A DNA stretch of 64,000 nucleotides, taken from assembly GCA_017506865.1 (NCBI GenBank), contig JAFCMP010000128.1:124001-188000 (forward strand), in the 5' to 3' direction. Within the stretch, counting starts at the first letter, position 1, and each line of letters starts with the position of its first letter. The notes under the pieces were generated by a model that saw only the letters and a list, made by a program, of their open reading frames with translations, did not search any database and was not told the DNA's origin. This document shows positions 51,701 to 61,739 of the stretch, piece by piece. A program made the translations under genes and the position numbers. This DNA comes from Tribonema minus (taxonomy: Eukaryota; Sar; Xanthophyceae; Tribonematales; Tribonemataceae).

Positions 51701-52161
51701 CGGCGACGGAAAACCCAGGTGCGCAGTTTTGTTGAAGCGCGTAGCTCTGTAAGTAGTCCGAAAGCTATTCTTTGCCAACAAGCTACCACGTCATGGCGAA
51801 TACGGTAAGGTGTGCGCACAAGTGGCTTAGTGAATGCACCTTTCAAACTTGCATAATGGCTTAAGAGGTTGTTGCGGAGCCGCCACCCGGGAGCACGCAC
51901 GGGAGGCGGGGGTATCTGACGGCGATTGAAAACCCGGGTGCGCAATGTCAGTGAGGCGAGGTTTCCTGCCATGTAGAGGTTGTCTACAGCTCTTTCTATT
52001 CTCTGCAAAGAAGCTGCAACGTCATGGCGAATGCATGTACACCAAATCTCTGTGGTAAATTGGCTTAACGAATGCACTCTTCAAACTTGCTTGATGTGCA
52101 TATGCTGTTCATTGTTGGCAGTGTCCACGCCATCAGGGCTGCAGAGCAAAATGTCGTCAAG
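33725..52161 (+). CDS. Mx/DRP-type dynamin GTPase with possible C-terminal membrane anchor
   Basis: Large GTPase of the dynamin superfamily, which self-assembles on membranes and remodels them. Exons: 33725-33872, 35578-35837, 37302-37424, 38673-38791, 40459-40639, 41527-41676, 42617-42796, 43697-43831, 44656-44717, 47138-47267, 48249-48392, 49235-49351, 50732-50961, 51476-51718 and 52122-52161; all phases join. Exons 1-13 give about 660 residues. G1 is GDQSSGKSS (45-53), G2 lies in [10 protein letters not shown]3 is DLPG (154-157), G4 is TKPD (223-226). Stalk and GTPase-effector regions follow ([13 protein letters not shown] at the end). There is no PH domain, as in Mx and DRP4 proteins. Exon 14 adds about 22 hydrophobic residues ([20 protein letters not shown]) and a charged tail. 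The stop was not found, so exons 14-15 could belong to a longer transcript. Intron 10 is GC-AG. Confidence 0.88.
34621..34715 (+). repeat. Tandem duplication (about 52 bp) in dynamin intron 1
   Basis: Two copies of GGTTG.GCCAGGCTCCGGT, then GTACTTGCGT.AACAGTCAC. No exon sequence is involved. Confidence 0.8.
37030..37301 (+). repeat. Tandem repeat with acceptor echo before dynamin exon 3
   Basis: AAGCATGCAGCAAACCAACA occurs at about 37060 and 37254. Between them, CGCAGAGCATTGGGATAGAG and GTGCTCTAG at 37205-37233 copy the exon 3 start (CGCAGAGCATAGTGATAGAG) but meet a stop. Confidence 0.75.
37581..37633 (+). repeat. Donor-side echo of dynamin exon 3
   Basis: CAGGGCAAAGCGCGCTGGCG continues as TGATGGCGGAGGTCAACACC, then ATG|GTGAGTCC. 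It repeats the last 40 nt of exon 3 plus donor, with a two-base insertion that breaks the frame. Confidence 0.85.
38427..38460 (-). repeat. Interstitial telomere-type repeat (CCCTAA)
   Basis: Five CCCTAA units, the cleanest array in the window, in dynamin intron 3. A degenerate copy in the opposite orientation lies near 38105-38125. Confidence 0.9.
39243..39296 (+). repeat. Degenerate TTAGGG array
   Basis: GGTTGGGGTTAGGGTAAGGG and similar variants over about 54 bp, in dynamin intron 4. Confidence 0.8.
39998..40458 (+). repeat. Three upstream copies of the dynamin G4 (TKPD) exon
   Basis: Each copy follows a TCAG acceptor. Copy 1 (39998-40064) reads [16 protein letters not shown] and stops after LRQS. 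Copy 2 (40115-40212) reads [16 protein letters not shown] and goes on through NIRKPLK but has no nearby donor. Copy 3 (40327-40393) reads [16 protein letters not shown] and stops after LRQS. The full exon is at 40459. Copies 1-2 and 3-4 look like a duplicated pair about 330-345 bp apart. Confidence 0.85.
41031..41526 (+). repeat. Tandem array (about 129 bp) of the dynamin exon 6 acceptor
   Basis: Echoes at about 41032, 41161, 41289 and 41419, then the true exon at 41527. Each has CTGTGCAGTTCTT..CGAGCACCCAGC and the spacer GACTTCAACTC.GCCCTCATTT.CCC. Confidence 0.85.
42097..42616 (+). repeat. Two echoes of the dynamin exon 7 start
   Basis: The copies at 42097 ([17 protein letters not shown], then stop) and 42349 ([11 protein letters not shown], then frameshift) precede the true exon at 42617 ([16 protein letters not shown]). 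Each has its own TTGCAG or TCGCAG acceptor. Period is about 250-268 bp. Confidence 0.85.
43215..43247 (+). repeat. Interstitial TTAGGG repeat
   Basis: Four to five GGTTAG units, imperfect at the left, in dynamin intron 7. Confidence 0.85.
43928..43976 (+). repeat. Donor-side echo of dynamin exon 8
   Basis: CTCAAGGGGAGGGAGCTCCC, CGGCTTTCTGAACCCGCAG and a GTGCGC donor repeat the exon 8 end at about 43793-43831. Confidence 0.85.
45386..46547 (-). mobile_element. Broken Helitron-type protein relic
   Basis: On the minus strand three ORFs in different frames follow one another. The first (46547-46266) is Ser/Arg-rich. The second (46260-45850) encodes repeats of the type EQRLA..R.R, typical of the N-terminal region of Helitron-associated proteins. 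The third (45847-45386) has C-x2-C pairs ([11 protein letters not shown] and GFICSECI), then [10 protein letters not shown] and [12 protein letters not shown], resembling the DUF6570/Helitron-helicase N-terminal region. At least one stop and one frameshift separate the parts, and the Rep and helicase domains are missing. It sits antisense in the largest dynamin intron. Family assignment is from remembered patterns; termini were not found. Confidence 0.5.
46649..46690 (+). repeat. 21-bp direct repeat
   Basis: TGCGAGCTAATTAGGATTG occurs twice in a row. It lies near the 5' side of the Helitron relic. Confidence 0.8.
46984..47018 (+). repeat. Acceptor-side echo of dynamin exon 10
   Basis: GTCGCAGGTGGCGAATGCGA followed by CCCTGCACATTG copies the exon 10 start at 47138 (GTCGCAGGTGGCGAATGCGA, then CACTGTCCATTG). 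Confidence 0.85.
47970..48248 (+). repeat. Tandem array (about 110 bp) of the dynamin exon 11 acceptor
   Basis: Three units with TTCAGCCA...CAGCTCT, CCCTCAACTTCATG and a TTGGCAGGTCAGCAC acceptor core, near 48025, 48139 and the real one at 48243. Confidence 0.75.
49515..49545 (+). repeat. Donor-side echo of dynamin exon 12
   Basis: GCATGCGCACGCTGCTGCAG|GTGAGC matches the exon 12 end, ACATGTGCACGCTGCTGCAG|GTGAGA. Confidence 0.85.
50962..51352 (+). repeat. Two donor-side echoes of dynamin exon 13
   Basis: Copies at 51102-51175 and 51289-51352 repeat CTGCAGGCCAAGCGC, AACAGGGGCATGGAGAGCCT (only in the first copy), GCGCAGGTGCGTCACCCCCT and GCAACTTCAA. Period is about 185 bp. Confidence 0.85.
51866..51942 (+). 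repeat. Donor-side echo of exon 14
   Basis: GTTGTTGCGGAGCCGCCACC, GGGAGCACGCACGGGAGGCG and GGGGTATCTGACGGCGATTG copy the end of the exon at 51650-51718, with small deletions, down to AACCCGG|GTGCGC. Confidence 0.8.
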
Positions 52162-52791
52162 GTAGGCTTAGGGATGCTTTATGATGGCCGCTGTTGTGTC
52201 AGCAGATCATTTGAGTATGTGGAAGCCTTCACTTGACGTTGAACGGCTATTGGGCGAATTGCATAGTCCTTGATCAGGGTCCGGTAACCTCAGGCAGGCA
52301 TTTACAGGGGTGGAGTGGAGTGCCCCTGAAAGGCTCATCTTTTGTTTGGCACATGCGCAAGTGTTGATGCTTCAGCAGCATCGATGTGATTATGAGAGGT
52401 CAGGCGTTGACTGCGCCCGTACTCAGGCTCGTATCAACCTGACCTTTACCGTAACCCTGACTTTTGTTGTACAGCTGTGTGAATCACTTTGTAGACATAA
52501 TCGGCAGTTGAGCTTTGATGTCTGCTTGGAGCATGCGCTTGGATCGCCCCCACGTTCTCACTTGCTAGTGCCTGGCTGCATATGAGCTGAAGCCGCGCTA
52601 GATGGTCATTCTGTGGTTGTACCTTGCCCAGACTTTCATGGAAGTTAGCATGGCCTTAGCCGCCAATTTTACTGCAATGTCACCGCTGGATGAGGTCAAG
52701 GACACATTGAACTTCACTGCCAGCTGTCACTTCCCACAAACCCTACTTCAAGCCCTAATAATTGGAGCGCTGCCTTCCTGAGCATCACCAG
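52162..52791. other. Gap between dynamin exon 15 and the UBA gene; gene boundary unresolved
   Basis: Either the dynamin gene ends here or an exon links the two genes. Exon 15 ends in phase 0, while the next exon at 52792 needs two bases, so at least one small exon or a first exon of the UBA gene is missing. A stretch at 52631-52690 is open in phase 0 but lacks a good donor. Confidence 0.4.
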
Positions 52792-55700
52792 GTGGGCCAG
52801 CCACGAGACCGGCGAGCGCAGGGCCCTGACGTCCGACTTCGACGCCATGTCGCTGGTGGCGCGGGAGCAGCGCGATCAGGTGCTGGAGGCGGCGGAGGCG
52901 CGGCGGCAGGGCTCAGCAGGGTGGAGCACTGGGGCAACGTGGTCGCGCGCAGGTGCGCTGCAGTCGCTGCTGTTGTTTGGCCCATTGCCGCTGTTATGTG
53001 GCGCGTTGCTGCAGCAGTAGATTGTCATGACCGAAGCGGCGCTGTGAAGCACATGCTAGCGGCACAAGTGCAGGGCTCAGCGGGGTGGAGCACTGGGGCA
53101 ACGTGGTCGCGCACAGGTGCGGTGCAGTTGCCACTGCTATTTGGTGCATTGCTGCGGCAGTTGGTGAACTGAATATCTTGTGAAGAGGCGCCATGAAGCA
53201 CATGCAGATTAGCGCCAGTAAACGTGATGATGCGGCTGTGAGAGGCTGGCAATTATCAGCGGTACGGAGCTGTGAATTGCACGACCGGTGCTGCTGGTGC
53301 TTGGCCCCGTTGCTGCAGCAGTCGGTGATTTGCGTGTCTTGCAGACGAGGACTTTGGGGCGCAGCGCTGCGGCAGCGTTGTTACCTGCTTCGCTGCGACA
53401 GTGCGCGAACTGGAGGAAAGACGTGCAGAGAAGCACTTCAGATCACGCGCGGCATGTGTTGCCAGGGAACACGGCAACGCATAGGTTGATAGGTTGACAG
53501 GCGTGGTGATGCATGGCGTGCAGCTGTCAAGCGGACGCGTGCATGTGGCTGAAGGTAATGCACTGTGGACCAGTGTGGAGTGCATCATGCAGTTGGCGCA
53601 TCACATGGCAGCCGTGCCCTTGCGCCTGCTGTGGCGCGCGCTTCAGCTTGAGTGTCCAGTGCAGCGATGACAGCACGTCATTTATACTTCGAAGTATACT
53701 TCAAGTACTTCCGTACGCTCAAGACGCAACGCCACTCAGTGCACTTATCACAACTTGCACTGCTCCTTTGTGATTGCAGGGGCACGAGCACTCGCACCTC
53801 AGCCAGACCACTACAACATGCCGGTACGGCCTCAGCCGTATGGCGCAACTGCCGCGGCAGGGTCACCGCAAATGCAGCATGCAGGTCTCATGCAGCAGCA
53901 GCAGCAGCAGCAGGCGGCAGCAGCGGCGCTGGCGGCGCAGCAGCAGCAGCAGCAGGCTGCGGCAGCGGCGGCAGCGCAGCAGCAAGCTCTGCTCCAGCAG
54001 CAGCAGCAGCTGGCTGCGCAGCGGCAGCAGGTACGCTTGTAGCCAGCTGGCACTCGGATGCTGAGCACTGTGAAGTGGGGGTGTAGTCCTGCTGCCACGC
54101 AGTAGTGTTGGTGGCAGCGGTGCAGTGGCAGCATAGCTCAGCATGCGCAGCAGCCATACAGCACACATGCCGCAGCTACGAACACACAGGATTCGTACGA
54201 TTGTGTTCATTGCCTCATCAGTAAAAACAGTCAATTTGATGCAGGCGATGTTGGCATTCTTATTTGAGCACATGCACCGCAACAAGCTGCTGAACATGGT
54301 CTTGGCTTGCCTGATATCAGGCAGGGCTTTGTTGCGCCCTGGAGAGCATCAACACGGTTCTCTTTACCTACCCTACATGGTGCTAAACTCGAGATGTGGA
54401 CTTGGACTGAGGTGCATTACGCCGCTCACACACAAGAGCGTTCCTACGTTTGCGCATGCAGGCCATGCAGCAGCAGGCAGCAGCCATGCAGCAGCAGCAG
54501 GCGGCGATGCGGCAGCAGCAGGCCATGCAGCAACAACAGCACCACCAGCAGCAGCAGCGGCAGTCCGCAGCAGCTGCTCAGGAGGCGCTGATATCGCGCG
54601 TGGCCGACCTTGGCTTCAGCCGCGATCAGGCGCGCATCGCTCTGCAGCTCAACAACAACAACCCTGACCGCGCCGCCGAGTACCTGGTCACCCAGCAAGG
54701 TATGGTTTCTAGAAGTGTGCAGTTGAGTGTTTACTTTTACGCCAGGTTTCATGTATGCACTTAAGCATTACTTTAAGTTTCTTTGAGTAAATTGAAGTTG
54801 CTAATCGTGAGCCGGCGTACGCCGTGTGAGCCAGCAGGGACGCCGCATTTGGCATTCATGTGGCTATGAAGTGAGGTGCCAAGTAGATGCACCGCGACGC
54901 AGTGCTCTGGCACATGAAATGGGGTTTGCGTCAGGATTAGGGTTAGGGTCAGGGTCAGCCCCCATGCGCGACGCCACCCATCACGTTGCGATGGATCTAC
55001 CCAGAACGGCCAATTTAGGGCATAAAATGCACCGTTGTGCCTCGACTGCCTTGCGACCACGTACGGCGATGGATTACATGTACAGCTGTCTGTTCAGGCT
55101 TCATCTTGTGCGGTTCAGAAAAAGAGAGTGGCTTATTATGCTGCTGTGGTGACGATCAACGTCAAACGTCCAGCGGCCTTGATTATGGATGTATCAGACG
55201 GTATGCGCAAGGGGACACCAAGGGCCCCAGTAGGATCGACACGAGGCGCATGTAGCAGTGTTGTGTATGAACGAGCAATCACAACTTACTGCGCGCCAGA
55301 TGGCATGACAAGCATTTGAACTGCGCAATGCCAAGGCTGCGACATTGCATACATCTCGTTGGCTTGAAGACGTAAAAACATCTATACCAGGTGAATTCTC
55401 TCATTCCCGAGGCCTTTGTGACTTGCAAAACATGAATCAGAAATGCCAACGCCTCAAAACGCAGATGAAGTATATTATTGTTGATTCTGAGTCTTGGTAC
55501 TTGGTTGCTCTGGCTATTTTAAAAATCCTGTCCATTACGGAATATGCTGCAAAAGCTACAGAGCCAATGCGTGTTCTGGCATGAACTGCTCTCACTTAGC
55601 ATTTGCTGCACCGCTGCCTTTGCACGTGGCGGCGTAATTTAATGACTTGCGCTGTGCCCAATGCGATGACGTCAACAGCTGTTGAGCGCTGTTATATCAG

Positions 55701-55906
55701 CAGCGGCAACAACACTCCGTAGTGCAGAGTCGCAGAAAGCACTTGGCCTGTAGGCACTCGCATTCACACATGCCAACTTGCCCATTGCGCCGCAGGCAAC
55801 GGCTCGCGATCGCCCCCGCCGCCGCCGGTCGCCAGCGCCGCGATACCAGTGCTGCAGCCATCGCCGGCGGCGGCGCGGCCGCAGCACCGCCACAGCCCCG
55901 TGCCCG

Positions 55907-55945
<39 letters not shown>

Positions 55946-56244
55946 GAGCCACACAGCCAGCTCAAGCCGCGCTGCCAGGGCTCGAGGACTTCCTCAGCAG
56001 CGCTGGCGGCAGCAGCGGCGGCAGCGCAGCGGCGCCTGCGGACGGCCCATCGTCGCGCGTCGTGCAGAGCCGCGCTCAGTACTCGAATCTGTTTGGGGAG
56101 GGGGGGGGTGGGGCGGCTTCGAGTGCTCCTGCGGGGTTGTTTGATGGGCCGCCTAGCGGGGTGGGGCGGCAGAGGGGCGGGGGGGCGGGGGGGTCACGCG
56201 GGGGTTCGAGAAACACAAGTTCTTTGTTTGAGGATGGCAGCTAG
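52792..56244 (+). CDS. UBA-domain protein with Gln-rich core, 5' end unresolved
   Basis: Exons: 52792-52952, 53780-54030, 54462-54699 and 55796-56244, phases consistent, about 365 residues in the supported part. The first seen exon is helical and charged (LTSDFDAMSLVAREQRDQVL). The next is Gln/Ala-rich after PQPDHYNMPVRPQPYG. Exon 3 carries more Gln and a UBA-type three-helix bundle (LISRVADLGFSRDQARIALQ, then NPDRAAEYLV), which in known proteins binds ubiquitin; the usual M/LGF turn is LGF here. Exon 4 is Pro/Gln/Gly-rich with LPGLEDFLSS and three short repeats (YSNLFGE, AGLFDGP, SSLFEDGS) that look like linear interaction motifs, and ends with TAG. A start codon was not found. Fusion with the upstream exons is possible but unproven. 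Confidence 0.7.
53066..53118 (+). repeat. Donor-side echo of the first UBA-gene exon
   Basis: CAGGGCTCAGCGGGGTGGAG, CACTGGGGCAACGTGGTCGC and GCACAG|GTGCGG copy the exon end at 52910-52952 almost exactly. Confidence 0.85.
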
Positions 56245-57555
56245 CGTGCGCGCATGTGTGCGCTTGCGTGCCTTGCTGTGATAATTTCACAGTCGCTGCG
56301 GTGGTGTCACGTCTCAATGTGCGTGTTACGCGCTGTCACTTGTGGGTCTTGAAGCCCCCATCGCGGTTGTGCGCAGCACTTGTAAATGAAACGCACAGCG
56401 CATCACTGTCTTGGCTGCACCGTCAATCAGCTCACTGTGCCGTGATGTGCTTCATGTTTTGCTACGCTGTACACTGAATGCATGTTCATGAGTACACTGA
56501 TGAACTGTTGAGGCACTGATGGAGGTGTTGTGCAAGGCGGTCGGCCCTGGAGACGGGGACGTGCGAGCAAGAATTGATAGCAACTGGCGTGCTGGTACTC
56601 ATGGACTTGCATTTATCAAGTGTGCTGGTACTGAACAGCCGGTCTTCCATAGCATCTTAAAAAAAGCACAAAGGCATTAACTCAACATTGCAGGAAGCAG
56701 AAGGCGGCACAGCTAGCTTACAACGCGCAAGCCAATTGGTGGTGGCATGATTCACTAGGCGTGGCATTGCACACCATGATCATGTTGTTGATGCAACCAG
56801 CCAAAACACGAAGGGGATCCCGAGCCTCGCAAACGCTGCATCATGCACAATGGACAGGTGGATGATCATGCAGCAATGTTGATGGGCAAGTGCACAAGCA
56901 GAAAGCAAGACACAGTGGTGCCGTTTGGTAATTGCACGCAACGTATTTCCTTATTTGTGTGCATGCGGGCGCGCGCGAGGCTGTATAGACATGGTATGTG
57001 CAAGATGCCTGAGGTGTGCCAATGGCTGCAGTGCTACCGAAGTGCAAGTGCTGCCGATACCTCAACTTGAACCTTGAAGGTTCTGATGCATTTGGACTGC
57101 CTCGCAGGGATCATGAAGCGCACCTGCCTGGGCAAGTGCCACTGACAGCTCATTACTATGCTGCTGACTACGTCAGTGCAACGCGTCCGCTCATGCGCGC
57201 CGCAATCACCTGCCGCTCTTGTTAGGCGACTGCAAGCTTACTACATAGCAGCTGCAGCCTAGGGCTCATAATCAAGCCATGGTGACATAATGCTACAAAT
57301 CCGATGCGCAGTCACAGCAGAGGTGGCGGCGCGCTGTGCGACACCTCTACAATTTGAACCTTCAAGTTGTCTCTGCGGTTGCTACTGCGCGACGGCGGCG
57401 ACGCGGCGGCGGCAGCGGCGGCGGCGGCGGCGGCGGCGCGGCGGCGGCGGCGGCGGCGCGGCGGCGGCGGCGGCGGCGCACGGCGCGCAAGGGTGCGCCG
57501 GCATCGCGATTGGAACCCATTTTGAGATTTCCCGCGTACACGTGGAAAGCTTGAT
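56245..57555. other. Convergent intergenic region
   Basis: Between the stops of the UBA gene and the minus-strand Lys/Gly-tail gene. It holds their 3' UTRs and a CGG array close to the right end. No supported exon. Confidence 0.45.
57388..57480. repeat. CGG trinucleotide array
   Basis: About 28 CGG units with a few GCG and CAG interruptions, 75 bp beyond the stop of the minus-strand gene and so probably in its 3' UTR. Confidence 0.85.
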
Positions 57556-58908
57556 TTAGCGCTTGCCGCGGCCCTTGCCGCCCTTCTTGCCCTTCTTCGT
57601 CTTGGTCTTGCCGCCGCCGTGGCCCTTGCCCCCCTTGGGCTTGCGGGGGGCATCGATGCTCAGCATGGAGTCCTCAGACAGGGAGGCAGTGCGCGAGCTC
57701 GCGTCGGAAGGCGCCTTGGACGAGGACTCGGTGTCGGAAGCGGCGGGCTCAGTAGGGATCGGCGCGTTCGACGAGTTGGCGTCATCAGACGCCGCGGCTG
57801 GCTCAGGCTGCGGCGAAGCTGCCTGTAGATCAACAGTGGGGTGCGAGAAGCGAATGGGCGGGGAGAGAGAGAGAGGAATTGAGAATAAGGTTGATTTCGT
57901 GACGATAATGAAGTGACTGCCAAAACACTTGAAGATTTAATGCAAAGGCTGAGAAATGATTGACGTCGTGTACCTCATCATATAGACCGTACCTCTGCCA
58001 TGCACATCAGCATTGCTACGCCATCAGTGAATGTGCGCGCTGTCACAAAATTGGAATGAAGGTTGTGCCACAGTGCATGTTAAACTCAATTTGAAGGGCC
58101 ATGGCCACTGGCAGGCATATGCCATGCATGTATAAGCAACATGTCACAACGATGACACACAGTGTCTGTGGCGACTGGCCTGAGTGTGCTTTAGAGCCTA
58201 CATAGTCCTTTTGTTGCAAGCTGCAGTTGACAGGAATGTACACATGTCCCTTTCCCTGTGCAGAATTTCCGAGCTTGCTTTTCGACGTTCTGCAGGTGAT
58301 TCAGAAGTTCAACGTCTGCGATAAGCTAACCGTACCTTCTTGGCAGCTGCAGCCGCCGCCTCTCTCTTGGCGAGTTTCTTCTGCAGCGGTAAGCATATTC
58401 CCTCCTTTGGGCGTCGCACACCGGCACAGAGGCAGTGCGGTTCTGCATGCTGCTCGGAGTCTCGCGCACCCGAATCACTGGCGTCTCGCCCGCGCTGCTG
58501 CTGTCGGTCTCGGCAGAGGAGGTGCGCGTACTGACTTGCTGCTGCTGCTTGGGCCAGCCGTTGCCTGCGATGCATGAGCGGGGTGCAGAGAAGGGCATCG
58601 TGAGCAGTGCAAGGAGCACAAAAATCGTTGCAACTGCGGAAAGTGTGACCTTGCCTTGGCGTGCCTCGCAGACACTGTGTGTGACGGCGACCAGGCAAGG
58701 AAGCGTGCACGTGAATGAGTGCCAGGCTTACAGACAAGCAGCCTGCTGGCCAAGGCGGTCAACGCTTACCGGTGAGCAGGCTGCGCAGTATGCCCCATGC
58801 GTCGGCGATGGCTTTCATCAGGCCAGTCGCGAGGCGACCCGTTGTCGTGCAAACCTGATCGTACAGGTTGCGGATGGAAGAGGTGAACATCTCAACGATG
58901 TTGATCAT
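57556..58908 (-). CDS. Small protein with amphipathic N-terminus and Lys/Gly-rich tail
   Basis: Four exons in transcript order: 58908-58770, 58564-58470, 58380-58336 (45 nt) and 57822-57556. Phases 1, 0, 0 join to give 181 residues. Residues 1-46 (MINIVEMFTSSIRNLY, then TGLMKAIADAWGILRSLL) are moderately hydrophobic and could form membrane-associating helices. Then come a Gln/Ser/Thr-rich linker, KKLAKREAAAAAAKK, an acidic Ser/Ala-rich stretch and a basic tail of KGGKGHGGGKTKTKK type ending in GRGKR. The second intron is short (89 nt) with a GTGCGC donor. The family is not recognised. The basic tail could bind nucleic acid or serve as a nuclear signal. Confidence 0.65.
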
Positions 58909-61539
58909 GGCTGGTGGTGGTGGTGGTGGCAGAAGCTGTCGTTGTTGCTGTCGCTGTTGCTGTCTCTGTGTGAGAGTGAACGCTGGCACGAGAAAAACCT
59001 GGCAAGGCAGGCGTTGAGCTTTTCGAGGCACCATGCCTTTGATCGAGTTGACGGTTTCAAGCGCGTTCTCAGGAAAGTTTCAACGGCATTCGTGCCTCTA
59101 GATCGATCCATTCACAGCCTAGAGCCGGAGTTCGGCGGAAGCAGGCGTTGACCCCTCAGTTTTTGAAATGATGGCCTGCGACTCGACCGCGCCTCGCTCT
59201 CGTGGCATGAACCGAGTCCGAATACGGATCTATATCCTAGCTCACATGTCAAGATTTGGGTTATCAATCAGCAGAGCAGGACGTGCAGCGCCACAGCAGG
59301 CGGCATCAGGCGCAGGATGGCGGCGGCGCACCGGAGTAATTAGTGTCAACTGGCTACCCGCCGGCCAAGAGGTGACGCGATGCAGCTGCAGGCATGCAGG
59401 CAAGTTCCTCGCTTGACCGAAACTTGACATGTCGCTCATGCAGCGCATGCAAGGCTTAGATGGCAAGGCAAGGCCCGCAGCTTATGGCGGCGGCGATCAA
59501 TTGAGCGAGCAAGCGCAGCCTGTCACGTCGTGTCTCACATCGTGTGCTGAACTGCAACTTTCATGTAAGCAGAGGGGAGCTTTGGGACTTAAATCATATG
59601 TACTGAGGTGCTGCATGACCAAGCGCTACTCTTGCGGTGGCGCGCGTGTTGGGGGTTCCCAGTTTCATATCTTCAACCTTGGCGGCTTCGCGGCGCATGC
59701 GGCAGTGCGCTTGACTGCGACGTCAAATCGATTATCGCAGTGTCAACTCATCAATGAGCACACGCAGATTAGCAAGATAACGCAGGTCGAGGTAGCGTGT
59801 CCATGACAGGGCCAGCACCAACGACAGCGTTTTGTAGGCACCCAGAGCGAGCTCCAGCTGATCATGACCCCATGAAACTGGCACAACTGTCGGACGTAGG
59901 AGCACATGAGGCGGACGGACGCGGTGGAAGTGATGTTGTGAGAGGCGAGAGCTGCTATGCTGCGTGACACGCTGATTGGTGGGGACAAGGTCGACTTGCT
60001 CCTCTTTTAATCACACTGGAGGGCGTGTGAGGAACTGAAACACCATGAAACCAGCAAGCGAGGTATGCACCAAATGCGCGTGAATTGTACCAGAAACTGT
60101 CAGCTCCCTTGCTCTGTCTGATGAAGAAGGGCCAATGAGCATTTCACAGGTTTAAAGTCGCAGCAGCCACCTCAAATCGAGTGTTGTGCTGCGAAATTAT
60201 ATGTGCCTTGGCTGCTTGTGAAATAAATTGACTCACACATGCAGTTTGTACTTTTATTATATTCCACTTGTGGCTGTGGAAATGCCATGTTGTAGGTGTG
60301 TCGCCTTGTTCTCACTCTTGGATGTAGCATGCAAAGCTTGCACGCCACACCCCGCCCCCCACATCACCCCCAACAAAGCACCCGCAAGCGACTGTCCCCC
60401 ACATACTAGCAGGGATACCAAACAAAGCTACAAGACTCTCCCCCCACAGACAGACCCGTCTTAGGGCCACCCAGCTCCACGCAGACTCCATCTCAAAGTT
60501 TTCATGCAGGCCAAGGTCACCATAATGGGCAGTTTGTACTTTTTATTGCAGTGTGTACACCTGATCAGACGCTGCAATGATGCTACAATGCATCTTAACA
60601 TGCCCATAAAGGTCGCATTCTTCAGCTGCTGAAATACTTGCTGCTCTGACGATTGAACCGCTGCTGTGAGGAGTGCAGCATGCACATGTATTTGGTGTCA
60701 ATACAGGATCTGTGGTGGAGTTGTGCCGTGACGGTAGACTACATTGCTGCCACTTGCTGATCCAATTCCGCAACACGGATATGTGTTGTGCTGCCCAGTC
60801 AATGGCAATTTGAAATTGATCATCTTCCAGCAAAATGTGACACCAACTGTGTTCCAGTAAGAAAAACAAGACAGCGCTCCGTGACAGCAGGCGTTCGATG
60901 CGGCCACGTAGAAGCATTTGCAGCTGTGAGCGGTTGCACCTTAGTGCATTGTCAATCTACAGTCGTCAGCCATGCTGTAGTCGCTGGCATGCTGGCACCA
61001 GTACTTGAGGCGGATACGGTGATGTGAGGTGCGGACACTGCTGCCACAAAGCTCATTGCCTGTGCGTTGCACACAGTGTTGCCCGCAGCACTCGCTTGAT
61101 TTGTGTCCTGCGTTTATTTTTGCACCTTGCAGGCGCAAGCTTTTTGACAGCCATTCTTCAGTTTATGCTACGCAGCAGAGGTACCCACCCGTCAGTGACC
61201 ATGCAGGCAGCTTCACGCCATTGCTACACTGCAGTATATTCACACGCCTCAGAGACTAAACATCGGCTGCTTATTCTGTGAAGGTACATGCAACAGAAAT
61301 GTACATAGAGTACCTCGACCGCAGGAATACAGCTGTTGCACTCAACCACTTCCATTGCGATTCGCCCATAAAACTCAACGCGCTCTGCCGCTGCTGCACA
61401 TGTTGTACGCACTACCCAGGTCTGATGGCACGTCACACCTGATCACCATTAAAATCAGCACCACCACCTCCAGCGATGGAGCTATAGCAACGATGACATG
61501 GAGAGGCGGGCGCGCAGCAGCAGCTGAGCTGGCCATGGC

Positions 61540-61665
61540 GCGTGCGCTGATTGGGAGGGTAGGCGGAGAGGGGGGTAATGGTGCTGAGCGTTGCTAGGAG
61601 CTGGCAGCGGCGCGTGCGCTGATTGGGAGGGTGGGCAGAGAGGGGAAGTTGCGGTGCTGAGCACT
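61540..61665 (+). repeat. Tandem duplication (about 71 bp)
   Basis: GCGCGTGCGCTGATTGGGAG followed by GGT.GGC.GAGAGGGG occurs twice. Confidence 0.75.
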
Positions 61666-61739
61666 GGGTGGAGCGGGCAGCGCGATGCAGAAATTGGAGC
61701 TGTTGCAGCGGCGGCGCATGTGGTGAACGCGCAGCGAAC

